This document shows, in pieces, positions 1 through 7,267 of a stretch of 64,000 nucleotides of DNA. The translations under genes and the position numbers were made by a program. Below the pieces are notes generated by a model. It did not search any database. It had not been told where the DNA came from and saw only the letters and a program-made list of their open reading frames with translations. This stretch comes from CAVTRI01 sp963737075. Its GTDB lineage: Bacteria; Actinomycetota; Acidimicrobiia; Acidimicrobiales; Palsa-688. Where the stretch lies: the NCBI GenBank assembly GCA_963737075.1, contig CAVTRI010000001.1, forward strand, positions 2,232,001-2,296,000, written 5' to 3'. Every line of letters starts with the position of its first letter. The first letter of the stretch is position 1.

Positions 1-363
1 GGGGTCGGTGAGATCGGCGCGGTCGGGATCACGACGCGGCGGCGTTTCTGTGGGTAGCGGCTCGAGCCCCCGGTCGACGAGCAGCTTGTTGACGAAGTCG
101 ACGTGCTCCGCGGGTATCGGCCTCTCCCGGTCCTCGGGCTGGGCGTGCTTCACCGGCAGGAGGACGTCGACCCCGAACGGGGCTCCCTTGACCTCCTCCG
201 TGATCCATTTGAGATCGATGCCGAGCTCGTCAGGGGTGTGCCCCGTCGCCCCCAGGACGCCCAATCCCCCGGCCTTGCTCACCGCCGCGACCACGTCGCG
301 GCAGTGGCTGAAGGCGAGGACCGGTACATCGATCCCGAACATCTCGGTAACTGCGGTCTTCAT
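1..363 (-). CDS. Nitronate monooxygenase family protein, N-terminal part (runs off left edge)
   Basis: The reading frame starts at the ATG at 363 and stays open to base 1, so the first 121 codons are seen and the C-terminus lies outside the window. The start, MKTAVTEMFGIDVPVLAFSH, followed by a conserved stretch reading VSKAGGLGVLGA, matches the beginning of the FMN-dependent nitronate monooxygenase / 2-nitropropane dioxygenase TIM barrel. Family members oxidise alkyl nitronates, or act as enoyl reductase-like flavoproteins. Members of this kind usually run to roughly 320-380 residues. The FMN phosphate site and catalytic His are not visible here. It is separated from the gas-vesicle-like genes by about 170 bases and is probably transcribed on its own. 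Confidence 0.8.
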   Translation of the reverse strand, partial: MKTAVTEMFGIDVPVLAFSHCRDVVAAVSKAGGLGVLGATGHTPDELGIDLKWITEEVKGAPFGVDVLLPVKHAQPEDRERPIPAEHVDFVNKLLVDRGLEPLPTETPPRRDPDRADLTDP

Positions 364-482
364 GCGTTGCTCCTCTGACGATCCGATCGGACACTACAAG
401 GCGTGCCGTCAGCGGATCGGCTCGGCGGTCGTCACCATGGTCGCGCTTCGCACGAAGGCGCCGACACGCACTCTCAGGAGGG

Positions 483-509
483 GCGGTACCGCTCGAGTAC
501 CTCGGTACT
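483..509. promoter_or_regulatory. Tandem GGTAC palindromes in the intergenic gap
   Basis: Two perfect inverted repeats lie side by side: GCGGTACCGC at 483-492 and AGTACC-TC-GGTACT at 496-509. They sit between the stop of the GvpA-like gene (537) and the start of the nitronate monooxygenase gene (363), about 120-145 bases upstream of the latter. They could be an operator for that gene or a weak hairpin after the gas-vesicle-like operon. No T-run follows, so a classical terminator is less likely. The rest of the 364-536 gap shows nothing else I can name. Confidence 0.3.
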
Positions 510-536
510 GTGGTTGCCGAGTGAGGAGGTCAGGTG

Positions 537-959
537 CTATGAGCCGGCTTCTGGTTCGCCTCCCGACTCACGGCCGAAGTTGCTAACGATGTGGTCGACG
601 GACTGCAGGGTGCTGGACCCCTGACGGAGTAGCTGAACTGCCTCCGCCAGATCGGAGGTCCCGCCCCGGGAGGGCGGCGGCATCGCTTGCCGCTGATATG
701 GGTCTCGAGAGGGGGATGAACCGGGTGCCTCTGAGGTTGCCGATGAACCGGCCGCTGCGCCCCGCGACTCGTGCCGCGCCAAGGGGAGCGCTTCCTTCAT
801 CGGCGCCAACACGATTCGGGCATCGAGCGTAAGCAGTTGCAAACCGAAAAGCCGAGCCTGTACAATCCCATCAATGATGATATCGCCACTCTCCAAAGAT
901 CGCACCGGAGTGCGCGGTCGCAGGGAGTAGCTTCGTCGATATCGGCTCACGGCCATCAC
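537..959 (-). CDS. Divergent GvpA/GvpJ-family gas vesicle-like protein
   Basis: This 140-residue protein has a stretch at about residues 28-54 that lines up with the hydrophobic core of gas vesicle shell proteins: the segment ending GLQLLTLDARIVLA corresponds to GvpA GIELLSIEARVVIA, preceded by an IID / VID turn. GvpA and GvpJ polymerise into the gas vesicle wall or its tips. The N-terminal 25 residues are basic, and the C-terminal 80 residues are Ser/Pro/Gly-rich without resemblance to known Gvp tails. The start is GTG 959 or ATG 956, and the GTG overlaps the stop of the upstream YtxH-like gene (GTGA). No gvpF, gvpL, gvpN or gvpK lies in the window, so its function as a true gas vesicle part is an inference. 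Confidence 0.65.
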   Translation of the reverse strand: MMAVSRYRRSYSLRPRTPVRSLESGDIIIDGIVQARLFGLQLLTLDARIVLAPMKEALPLARHESRGAAAGSSATSEAPGSSPSRDPYQRQAMPPPSRGGTSDLAEAVQLLRQGSSTLQSVDHIVSNFGRESGGEPEAGS

Positions 960-1156
960 GGGCGCTCCTGATCGTAGAAATCCACGGACTCCGGCTCGGC
1001 TGAAGCTATATTGCCGCGTAACGAATTCGAATTGTAGGCGTCAAGCCTCGCGGTGATGTTTCTAGTGAACTGAACCAGCTGTTCGTACCGTTCTCGACCC
1101 GCTTTGGTACCCAGCAGGTAGCCGGCCCCAAATAGGACCAGTCGGCCGAGCTTCAC
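956..1156 (-). CDS. Small YtxH-like membrane-associated protein
   Basis: This 66-residue protein begins MKLGRLVLFGAGYLLGTKAG, a short hydrophobic segment with small residues followed by a charged helix (GRERYEQLVQFTRN). Such small actinobacterial proteins are usually annotated as YtxH-like or gas vesicle-associated (COG4980). It probably inserts one N-terminal helix in the membrane. Its GTG start overlaps the stop of the 63-residue gene upstream (GTGA), and its own stop overlaps the start of the GvpA-like gene, so translation of all three is likely coupled. The exact biochemical role is unknown. Confidence 0.6.
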   Translation of the reverse strand: MKLGRLVLFGAGYLLGTKAGRERYEQLVQFTRNITARLDAYNSNSLRGNIASAEPESVDFYDQERP

Positions 1157-1344
1157 TTCTTCTCCTGGCCTCGTAGGGATGACACCGCTGCGCTCGCAGC
1201 CGTAATCCCCATAAGACCGCCCGCCAATCGCAAACCAACCTTTCCGATGCGACTGGCGTTCTTGCTTGCGCCCTTGGTTACTTTGCCCGCTCCGAACAGA
1301 TCGAGCGTGCGCTCGAACCGACTCTTCTTCTTTTTAGGCCACAA
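1153..1344 (-). CDS. Small basic hypothetical protein with one hydrophobic segment
   Basis: This 63-residue protein has a Lys-rich N-terminus (MWPKKKKSRFERTLDLFG) and a Gly/Ala-rich hydrophobic stretch near residues 36-56 (VGLRLAGGLMGITAASAAV). I do not recognise a family. It sits between the coiled-coil gene (stop 1383, 38 bases upstream) and the YtxH-like gene, with which it overlaps by four bases. Its charge and helix pattern suggest a small membrane-binding or membrane-spanning protein working with its neighbours. Confidence 0.55.
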   Translation of the reverse strand: MWPKKKKSRFERTLDLFGAGKVTKGASKNASRIGKVGLRLAGGLMGITAASAAVSSLRGQEKK

Positions 1345-1382
1345 CGCGATAATCCTTTCCTAGGTGGCAGTCGTCACGACGG

Positions 1383-2399
1383 TCAAGACCGGCTTTGTCG
1401 ACTAATAAGGGTAACAAGTTGGTCCTTAGGCTTGCTGGTGTCCACCTGAAGCCCAAGCCTGGCTGCCATGCGCAGAAGCTCACGCTTGTTCAGTATTGCA
1501 AGACCGTCCTGCTGGGCGATTTCCTCGATCAGTTGTCCCTTGGTCATGGTGCTGGTACCGGGAACTTCTAGACGGGCAGCAATGGCCTGGAGGTCATTTC
1601 TGGTCAGAACGTCGCAGGATGGGCCGGAGTCGCCGACCGTTCGTTGCCGCTTTTCCTGTCCGTTACTCGATGACCCGGTAGATGCGCGCCGGCCCCTCGC
1701 CTGTCCCCGAGCAGACCGTGATGACGTCGGGCGGGTGTGAGTCCGGGCTGACGACGATGCTGCGGTCACCGACGCCTGGTCCGCGTGTCTGGTCATTTTG
1801 TTGGCCCGGGCAGCTCGGCGCTCGGCGTCGTCGGCTCGCTGGCGAGCTTCTTCCGACAACCGGTCGGCTTCTCGGGTCGCCTCGGCGGCAACCTCGCGGG
1901 CAGCACGAGATGCTGCCTTGGCGAAATCCTTGGCTTTAGCCAGCGCCTCATTGGCTTCTTCGATGGCGGCTTCGGCTCTCTTTTTGGCCTCCTCCGCCTC
2001 GGACCGAGCTTCCCCGGTACGTTTCTCGGCCTCCCGGCTGATCCGCTCGATCATTTGCCGGGCTTCGTTCTCGGCGTCCGCTTGCTCCTTCTCGACGAGC
2101 TCCGTGCCGCGATCTCGGACGTGGCGAACGCGCTCCTCCTGTTCCCGCTCGGCATCAGCGACCAGGGCGGCAGACTGCCGCTCGACGCCTTCAACCCGCG
2201 CCGCCACCCTTCGCTCTGCCTCTCGTCTCGTCTGGGACACCCGCTGCGATGACTCCCGTGAAATCCGGGCCGCCTCCTCTGCGGCCTCCTTGGCGATTCG
2301 GGCCTGGACGACGGCACGCTCCTCGGCAGCGCTCGCCCGTTCGGCCGCCTCATCCGCCTTCCGCAGGAGGGAGTCGACGTCGGTTCCGACGAACGGCAC
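1383..2399 (-). CDS. Long coiled-coil protein with two C-terminal Rho-N/SAP-like motifs
   Basis: The protein has 338 residues from a GTG start. Residues about 5-225 form an almost uninterrupted Ala/Glu/Arg-rich coiled coil (heptads such as AEEAARISRESSQRVSQ). A basic Ser/Arg/Gly-rich linker follows at about 225-255. The last 80 residues contain two similar 30-residue helix-extended-loop-helix units, LTRNDLQAIAARLEVPG and LNKRELLRMAARLGLQVD, each ending in a KxQLxxxI helix. Such units resemble Rho N-terminal or SAP/LEM-like nucleic-acid or protein-binding domains. Proteins of this layout accompany some actinobacterial gas vesicle clusters. It starts inside the preceding small gene (50-base overlap) and leads the 1383-537 gene string. 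Its role here is inferred to be structural or scaffolding. Confidence 0.65.
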   Translation of the reverse strand: MPFVGTDVDSLLRKADEAAERASAAEERAVVQARIAKEAAEEAARISRESSQRVSQTRREAERRVAARVEGVERQSAALVADAEREQEERVRHVRDRGTELVEKEQADAENEARQMIERISREAEKRTGEARSEAEEAKKRAEAAIEEANEALAKAKDFAKAASRAAREVAAEATREADRLSEEARQRADDAERRAARANKMTRHADQASVTAASSSARTHTRPTSSRSARGQARGRRASTGSSSNGQEKRQRTVGDSGPSCDVLTRNDLQAIAARLEVPGTSTMTKGQLIEEIAQQDGLAILNKRELLRMAARLGLQVDTSKPKDQLVTLISRQSRS

Positions 2400-2697
2400 G
2401 ACCCCCGTTAGCGCCTCTTTGGCGCGACGCCCGTTGCCGTGTGCCTGAGGCCGCCGAACTCACAGTGCCCGCCACCGATGAGGCAGCACCGGAAACGCCT
2501 TCGGCGGCGGAAGACCCTGCGTCGGCTACCCCGTGTGTTATCTCGGACACGCTCTGCGTCACCGACGGGGCGGCCTGGAGCGCCTTGGACAACGCCCACG
2601 CGGTATTGGTCGGAAGATCCCTCAAACCCAGTCGTCCCAGGGCCCCCAACCGACGGATCGGCTTTCGCCGCCAGCCGGACTGCTGATCAGTTGCCAA
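2350..2697 (-). CDS. Hypothetical small protein leading the gas vesicle-like operon
   Basis: The frame is open far upstream, but the coding part most likely begins at TTG 2697, which has a good ribosome site (GGAGG six bases upstream). This gives 115 residues starting MATDQQSGWRRKPIRRLG. A basic N-terminus is followed by a helical stretch and an Ala/Ser/Gly/Val-rich region (GVSGAASSVAGTVSSAASG) and a strongly Arg-rich tail. No known family is evident. It overlaps the GTG start of the coiled-coil gene by 50 bases, which supports translational coupling. The start choice is uncertain, and part of the Arg-rich tail may be overlap artefact. Confidence 0.45.
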   Translation of the reverse strand: MATDQQSGWRRKPIRRLGALGRLGLRDLPTNTAWALSKALQAAPSVTQSVSEITHGVADAGSSAAEGVSGAASSVAGTVSSAASGTRQRASRQRGANGGRAVRRNRRRLPPAEGG

Positions 2698-2865
2698 CGC
2701 CGACCTCCTCTCTACACTGGATGCCTGAACCCGGCCGCGGACTACCCAGCTGTTGAGGGCGGAACCAGAGTTTTCGAAGCGCTGGCGCATAGGGGTCGGA
2801 GGCGATCGAGGTTCAGCGGCCCCCGCAGCCAGCCAAGGGGTCGGCATCCGGGTTTGAGGGCGCCC

Positions 2866-3729
2866 AACAGCCTGAACGTCGCCGTCGGCCTGTCGGGTCG
2901 ATCCCGGCTCCTGAACTTGCTCCACGGAGCGTACGGGGTGGGCACGGCCATCGGGCCTCTGCTGGTGACCGTACCGATCGTGATCGGCTCCTGGCGGCCG
3001 GCGTACCTGGCGCTGGTGGCATTCGACCTTGTGCTGGCGCTCTTTTGGCTGTCTCTGCGCCACCCCGAACCTGAAACAAGGAGCAGGCCGACCGCTCCAA
3101 CTGCCACCGAGCCGGTCGGCCAGCACCCGAGCGACCGCTGGTCCCGCCGACGCACCACCTCGGTCGTGGTAGCCGGAATGGGCATCTTCTTCGTGTACAC
3201 CGGCCTGGAGGTGGCCGCCGGCCAGTGGGAGACCAGTTTCGGCCGAGGACAGCTGGGCCTATCTCCAGCGACGGCCGGGTTGGCTACCTCCGGCTACTGG
3301 GCGGCGCTCACCGCAACCCGGCTCGGCCTGGCTCTGGTACCTCGTCTGCCCACACCACATCTGATCGTCCGCTGGGGTTGCGTCACCGCCGTCGTGGCGA
3401 CCCTGGCGATCTGGTGGCAGCCCGACGTGGGAGTCACACTGTCCGGCTTTATCCTGCTGGGCGCTGGTCTCGCCGGGGTCTTTCCCGCCTTGATCGCACT
3501 GACGCCGTCTCGCATCGGCGACCGGCAAGCCCAGCACGTCATCGCCTGGCAGGTCGGTGCCGCTGCAGCCGGAGGGTCCGCCATCTCGGCCGTCATCGGC
3601 CTGCTCATCGGCACATCGGGGTACTCCGTGCTAGGACCGTCTCTCGCCGTCCTTGCTCTGCTGCTCATCAGCGGCAACGTGATACTCGGGCGGGTCGCGC
3701 CCCCCGTCGCTGTCACCGCCGAGACCTAG
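2866..3729 (+). pseudogene. MFS transporter remnant lacking its N-terminal half
   Basis: From about 2866 the frame encodes a typical major facilitator segment: SLNVAVGL, then the conserved LLNLLHGAYGVGTAIGPLL, then about eight hydrophobic helices to the stop at 3729. In intact relatives this motif lies near transmembrane helix 4, so helices 1-3 are missing. The frame upstream of 2866 is open, but its translation is Arg/Pro-rich, does not look like membrane helices, and lies antisense to the start of the 2350-2697 gene. No convincing ribosome site precedes the conserved part. I read it as a 5'-truncated gene. A functional half-size transporter starting at an internal GTG or TTG is possible but unlikely. 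Confidence 0.6.
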
Positions 3730-3783
3730 TGCCCCCTCCGGAGAGGTTTCTGCTTGGGCACGAGTTCCAATTTGGCCAACCGC

Positions 3784-4176
3784 TCAGGTGGCGGCCACAT
3801 TGCGGCCAAACTGAAACTCGCGCTCGATGCGGCCGTTGGCGTCCAGGAAGGCGATGATTGTCCCGCTCCATGCCGGCGGACCGCCGGCCGCGGGCACCAT
3901 CTCCGCGGTGATCAAGACGGCGCCGTGATGCGCGGCGGGTTCGGCCGCGAGCCGGAACATGAAGCCGCCGTCTTGGACGAGCTGCGTGTGGGCCTTCGCC
4001 ACTCGCGCCTCGAGCGCGTCGTGGCCGCGGTACTCGTTGGCGTCGGTGTACTCCACGGCGTCTCCCGCCCAGAGCAGCCGCACCAGCTGACTCCTGGTTG
4101 AAGGATCGGGGTCGTTCCACACCTGGATATAGCGGTCGACGAACTGGGTGATCTCTGCAGCGTCAGTGATGGTCAT
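3784..4176 (-). CDS. SnoaL/NTF2-like protein under a MerR-type promoter
   Basis: This 130-residue protein has the cone-shaped NTF2/SnoaL-like pattern: an N-terminal helix (ITQFVDRYIQVWNDPDP), a central YRGHDALEARV motif and C-terminal strands ending with GRIEREFQFGRNV. SnoaL-like proteins are small cyclases, isomerases or ligand-binding proteins, and the reaction cannot be told from sequence. It stands alone between the MFS remnant, which converges on it, and the molybdopterin gene. Its ATG at 4176 lies only seven bases after a likely -10 box, so the mRNA is probably leaderless. Confidence 0.8.
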   Translation of the reverse strand: MTITDAAEITQFVDRYIQVWNDPDPSTRSQLVRLLWAGDAVEYTDANEYRGHDALEARVAKAHTQLVQDGGFMFRLAAEPAAHHGAVLITAEMVPAAGGPPAWSGTIIAFLDANGRIEREFQFGRNVAAT

Positions 4177-4183
4177 GCCGTCG

Positions 4184-4214
4184 ATGCTGGACCCTCCCCT
4201 TACGGGAGAGTCAA
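4184..4214 (-). promoter_or_regulatory. MerR-family-type promoter/operator with 19-bp spacer
   Basis: Read on the minus strand there is a -35 box TTGACT (4214-4209), a 19-base spacer and a -10-like CAGCAT (4189-4184). The spacer holds a dyad, GACTCTCCC-GTAAG-GGGAGGGTC (4212-4190), matching at eight of nine arm positions. An over-long 19-base spacer filled by a dyad is the hallmark of promoters activated by MerR-family regulators. The ATG of the SnoaL-like gene follows seven bases after the -10 box. No merR gene lies in the window, so the regulator would be encoded elsewhere. Confidence 0.65.
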
Positions 4215-4314
4215 GAGGGGCGGCTGCCAGGGCGAGGCAGGCACTGAGTCGGTGTAGCCGGACCTTGTCCCCTTCGGCCCGGTCACCGTTACTGTTGCGC
4301 GGCCGGAGGGGTCG

Positions 4315-6522
4315 TCACCCCTGGCTGGCGCCGACCGGCTCGTCGACCGGTGTGATCTTTACCGGTACCGCGCCCATTCTCGGCATGCCGGTTATGGGGT
4401 CGAACTCCGCGGTGAGGCTCAACAACTCGTTGGTGTTGGCACCGAAGCGGCGGGGGTCCTGCGGGTCCTCCGGGTTGCGCCCGAACGCGTGCGACATCGA
4501 CACCACGCCTGCCCGCTGCCCGTTGTCCGGCTGAACGACACCCTGGATGGCTCCGTGCGCCGACCTGATCTCCACCATCTGGCCCTCGGTCAGGTTGAGC
4601 TCGTCCATGTCGGATGGGTGCATGAACACCGGGTTGTACTGGCCCTCCCGACGCAGTCGCTCGATGTCCTGCCCGGTCCCGTTGACCACATGCTTCGAGC
4701 GACGACCGATGAACACAAACGGATAGTCGCTGGTCGGTGCGGCTCGGGTACGTCCCGCGACGTGATGGTTCCGGAGCGACTGCATCATCTCCTCGGCACC
4801 GACCTCGAGGTGCTGATCGCAGTTCGGCTCCCTCGGCCCGACCTTCATCCGCATGTCCTCAAAGACGTGGCCGTGGCGTTGCCGCTTCAACTCGTCCCAG
4901 GAGATTCGGGCGTCGGCGCACATGAGCTCGAGGACCTCGTCGGTCGTGGGCTCCTCCTCCATGTTGAGCGGGTGCATGATGGGCGGAACGTCGAACGACC
5001 CCTCCACACCACAGGAGTTGACGACGAACAACTCCAGCCCGAGAGCCTTTCCCACCCGGTAGTAGAACTGCCAGTCCTCGATCAGGTCCGACCCCGCTGG
5101 CGGATGCACGACCGCAGGCGCGTACTGAGCGAAGGGGTCGTCCAGACCCATCCCCCGATGCATGTAGCCCATCGCTTCGGTGATGTAGCTGGTCGTCGGG
5201 GCTTCTAAACCCATCTTCACCGCGATCACGTAGTGCGCCATGCGGGCGTTGTTGGACATGCTGACGTCTGTCGTGACGTACAAGTCGAGGCTTGAGAGTG
5301 CCTTGTGTGCTGTGGCGGTGTCCGGTACCGCCATGAGCGGGTTGCCGCCAAAATTGAACAGGACCTTGATCTGCCCGTCACCGGGGGTGAGGATTTCTTC
5401 GAACATGGCTCCGGCCGGCACGCCAGTGATGCCGCCCTGCAAGCCGCGGACGCGCATCTTCTCTCCGAAGTTCGCGGCCGGGTATGGGTTGCGCGGCTGT
5501 GCGGGTGCGGTCACCTCGGGCAGAAGGACGTGCGGGCGAAGGAACTCCTCTCCCTCCCGCGCCCACCACCCCCGCAGGGAGTTCAAGGCCAAGGCTAGGT
5601 AGTAGGCGAGGTTGCCACCCATGTTCGACATCGAGGTGCCGGTCCCGCAGTACACCCCGCCCCGCTTCGCCTCGGCCAGGATTCTCGCTGCTTGTTCGAA
5701 ATCGACCTGCGGGACGTCGGCACGCTGCGAGACGTACTCGGGCGTGAAGGGCGCGACCGCTGCCTTCAGCCGGTCAAGTCCCTGGACGTTCAGAGCAATG
5801 AACTCATGGTCGAGCGCGTTCCAGCGGAACAGCAGCGCGAGCAGGCCGGCGAGCAAGGTGTTGTCCTCGCCGGGACGTGGGCGGAGATGGACGGAGGCGT
5901 GGCGGGCCGTCTCCGACACACGGGGGTCGATCACCACCAGACGGCACCCGTTGCGCACCGCGGTCGTGACGCGGCCAACGGGATTGTTGGCCCAGTACTG
6001 ATGCGAGACGATCGGGTTGGTCCCGACGAGCAGCCAGGCGTCCGTATTTTCCACGCGGTACTCGCCACCCCGCCAGGTTCCGTGAAAGGCGTTCGCCACG
6101 TTGTCCCCGGGCTGGTCGAGGTTGAGCGGGCTGAACATCATCGGCGACCCCAGGGCGCCCATGAAGCCGAGGCTGACCGCGAAGAATGCGCTGTGCTCGA
6201 TGATGCGAGTGCCCGTGAACGACGCAATGGCACGGGGTCCGTGACGGTCGAGCACGTCGCGCACCTTCTCGGAGATCTCGGCGACGGCGTCGGCTGACGC
6301 GATCGGCGTGTAGCTGCCGTCAGGCTGGCGCTTCTGGCTGTGCAGGAGCCGATCTGGCCGGTAGAGCAAATCCGGGAGGGCGCGTCCTTTCATGCAGGAG
6401 TACCCGCCGAAGGCGTCCGAGCCGCGATCGCCAACGACCTTGACCGCCTTGCCGTCCTCGACGGTCACCTCGATCGGGCAGGCCGTGGTGCACATGCGGC
6501 AGATGCTGATGGCCTTGTGCAT
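4315..6522 (-). CDS. Molybdopterin-dependent oxidoreductase (DMSO reductase superfamily)
   Basis: This is a 735-residue cytoplasmic-type enzyme without a Tat signal. It starts with a [4Fe-4S] site (C8-x2-C11-x3-C15 and C43, in CRMCTTACP and YSCMKGRALP), followed by the molybdopterin-binding domains (LLVGTNPIVSHQYWANN near residue 165) and a C-terminal MGD-binding barrel (LTEGQMVEIRSAHGAIQG). Superfamily members carry out two-electron oxidations, reductions or hydrations. I see no clear Mo-ligating Cys motif, so the substrate is unknown. It is the last gene of the leftward transporter/monooxygenase string, 25 bases after livF, with a good ribosome site (AGGAGGAA) before ATG 6522. This placement suggests it acts on the transported compound or a product. 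Confidence 0.8.
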   Translation of the reverse strand: MHKAISICRMCTTACPIEVTVEDGKAVKVVGDRGSDAFGGYSCMKGRALPDLLYRPDRLLHSQKRQPDGSYTPIASADAVAEISEKVRDVLDRHGPRAIASFTGTRIIEHSAFFAVSLGFMGALGSPMMFSPLNLDQPGDNVANAFHGTWRGGEYRVENTDAWLLVGTNPIVSHQYWANNPVGRVTTAVRNGCRLVVIDPRVSETARHASVHLRPRPGEDNTLLAGLLALLFRWNALDHEFIALNVQGLDRLKAAVAPFTPEYVSQRADVPQVDFEQAARILAEAKRGGVYCGTGTSMSNMGGNLAYYLALALNSLRGWWAREGEEFLRPHVLLPEVTAPAQPRNPYPAANFGEKMRVRGLQGGITGVPAGAMFEEILTPGDGQIKVLFNFGGNPLMAVPDTATAHKALSSLDLYVTTDVSMSNNARMAHYVIAVKMGLEAPTTSYITEAMGYMHRGMGLDDPFAQYAPAVVHPPAGSDLIEDWQFYYRVGKALGLELFVVNSCGVEGSFDVPPIMHPLNMEEEPTTDEVLELMCADARISWDELKRQRHGHVFEDMRMKVGPREPNCDQHLEVGAEEMMQSLRNHHVAGRTRAAPTSDYPFVFIGRRSKHVVNGTGQDIERLRREGQYNPVFMHPSDMDELNLTEGQMVEIRSAHGAIQGVVQPDNGQRAGVVSMSHAFGRNPEDPQDPRRFGANTNELLSLTAEFDPITGMPRMGAVPVKITPVDEPVGASQG

Positions 6523-6547
6523 GTCTCGTTCCTCCTTGGCCGCCGGC

Positions 6548-7267
6548 CTATCCGCCGGCGCTCATTTCAACCCCGAGATACCGTTCGAAGACCTCATCAG
6601 CTTCGAGCGCGTCAGCCGGACCGGAGAACACCACCTCGCCCCGATTGAGCAAGTACGCGGTGTCGGCCATCTCCAGCGCCCGGGTGACGTACTGCTCGAC
6701 GAGCAGGAGCGACCTCCCGGCGGCCACAATGGCATGGAGCGCGTCGAAGACGCGATCCACCACTACCGGCGCGAGCCCGAGTGACGCCTCATCGACGACC
6801 ACGATCTTCGGGTCGCTGACGAAGCATCGCACCAATGCGAGCATCTGCTGCTCCCCGCCGCTCAGGCTGCCCGCAAGCTGCCTCAGGCGCTCACCGAGCA
6901 CAGGGAACGCGTGAACAGCTTTCTCGATGGACTCCCCCTCGGCGCCCTTCGGCGATTGAAGCAGAAGGTTGTCGCGAACGGTCAGCGATGGAAAGATGCT
7001 CCGACCCTCTGGCAGGTGACATTGGCCGCGGCGAGCCATGGCGTACGGCTTGTGGCCCGTGACATCTTCGCCGTCGAGCACCACCCGGCCCCTCATGGGC
7101 TTGATCAAGCCCGTCACCGCCCGGAGGAGAGTCGTCTTGCCCGCCCCGTTCGGGCCGAGCAGCGCGACCACCGAACCGGTGGGTACCGTCAGGCTCACGT
7201 CCCACAGGACGACGGAGTCGCCATAGCCGGCTTGCAGGTGCTCGACCTCCAGCATGCTCGTCGTCAT
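6548..7267 (-). CDS. livF: Branched-chain amino acid-type ABC transporter ATP-binding protein LivF
   Basis: The 239-residue ATPase has all motifs: Walker A GPNGAGKTTLL near residue 38, signature LSGGEQQMLAL near 137, Walker B IVVVDEASLGLAP, and the D-loop/H-loop region. Length and the SLGLAP signature are typical of LivF, which pairs with LivG to drive uptake of branched-chain amino acids or, in many catabolic clusters, aromatic acids and other carboxylates. Its ATG overlaps the stop of the LivHMG gene (ATGA at 7267-7264). The partner LivK-type binding protein is not adjacent; one is encoded at 39465-40751. Confidence 0.92.
   Translation of the reverse strand: MTTSMLEVEHLQAGYGDSVVLWDVSLTVPTGSVVALLGPNGAGKTTLLRAVTGLIKPMRGRVVLDGEDVTGHKPYAMARRGQCHLPEGRSIFPSLTVRDNLLLQSPKGAEGESIEKAVHAFPVLGERLRQLAGSLSGGEQQMLALVRCFVSDPKIVVVDEASLGLAPVVVDRVFDALHAIVAAGRSLLLVEQYVTRALEMADTAYLLNRGEVVFSGPADALEADEVFERYLGVEMSAGG

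Noticed and set aside
2698..3126. Upstream part of the minus-strand open frame that ends at 2350, up to GTG 3126
   Set aside because: It overlaps the MFS remnant antisense and has no protein-like composition; only the part from TTG 2697, with a good ribosome site, looks coded.
3729..3761. GTGCCC ... GGGCAC repeat with an inner CCTC/GAGG stem between converging genes, possible terminator
   Set aside because: Spacer is long (21 bases) and the inner stem has only four pairs; not convincing enough to list as a terminator.
4489..5208. Long plus-strand frame opposite the molybdopterin gene
   Set aside because: Antisense shadow of a strongly conserved gene, typical for high-GC DNA; translation is His/Arg/Val-rich without domains.
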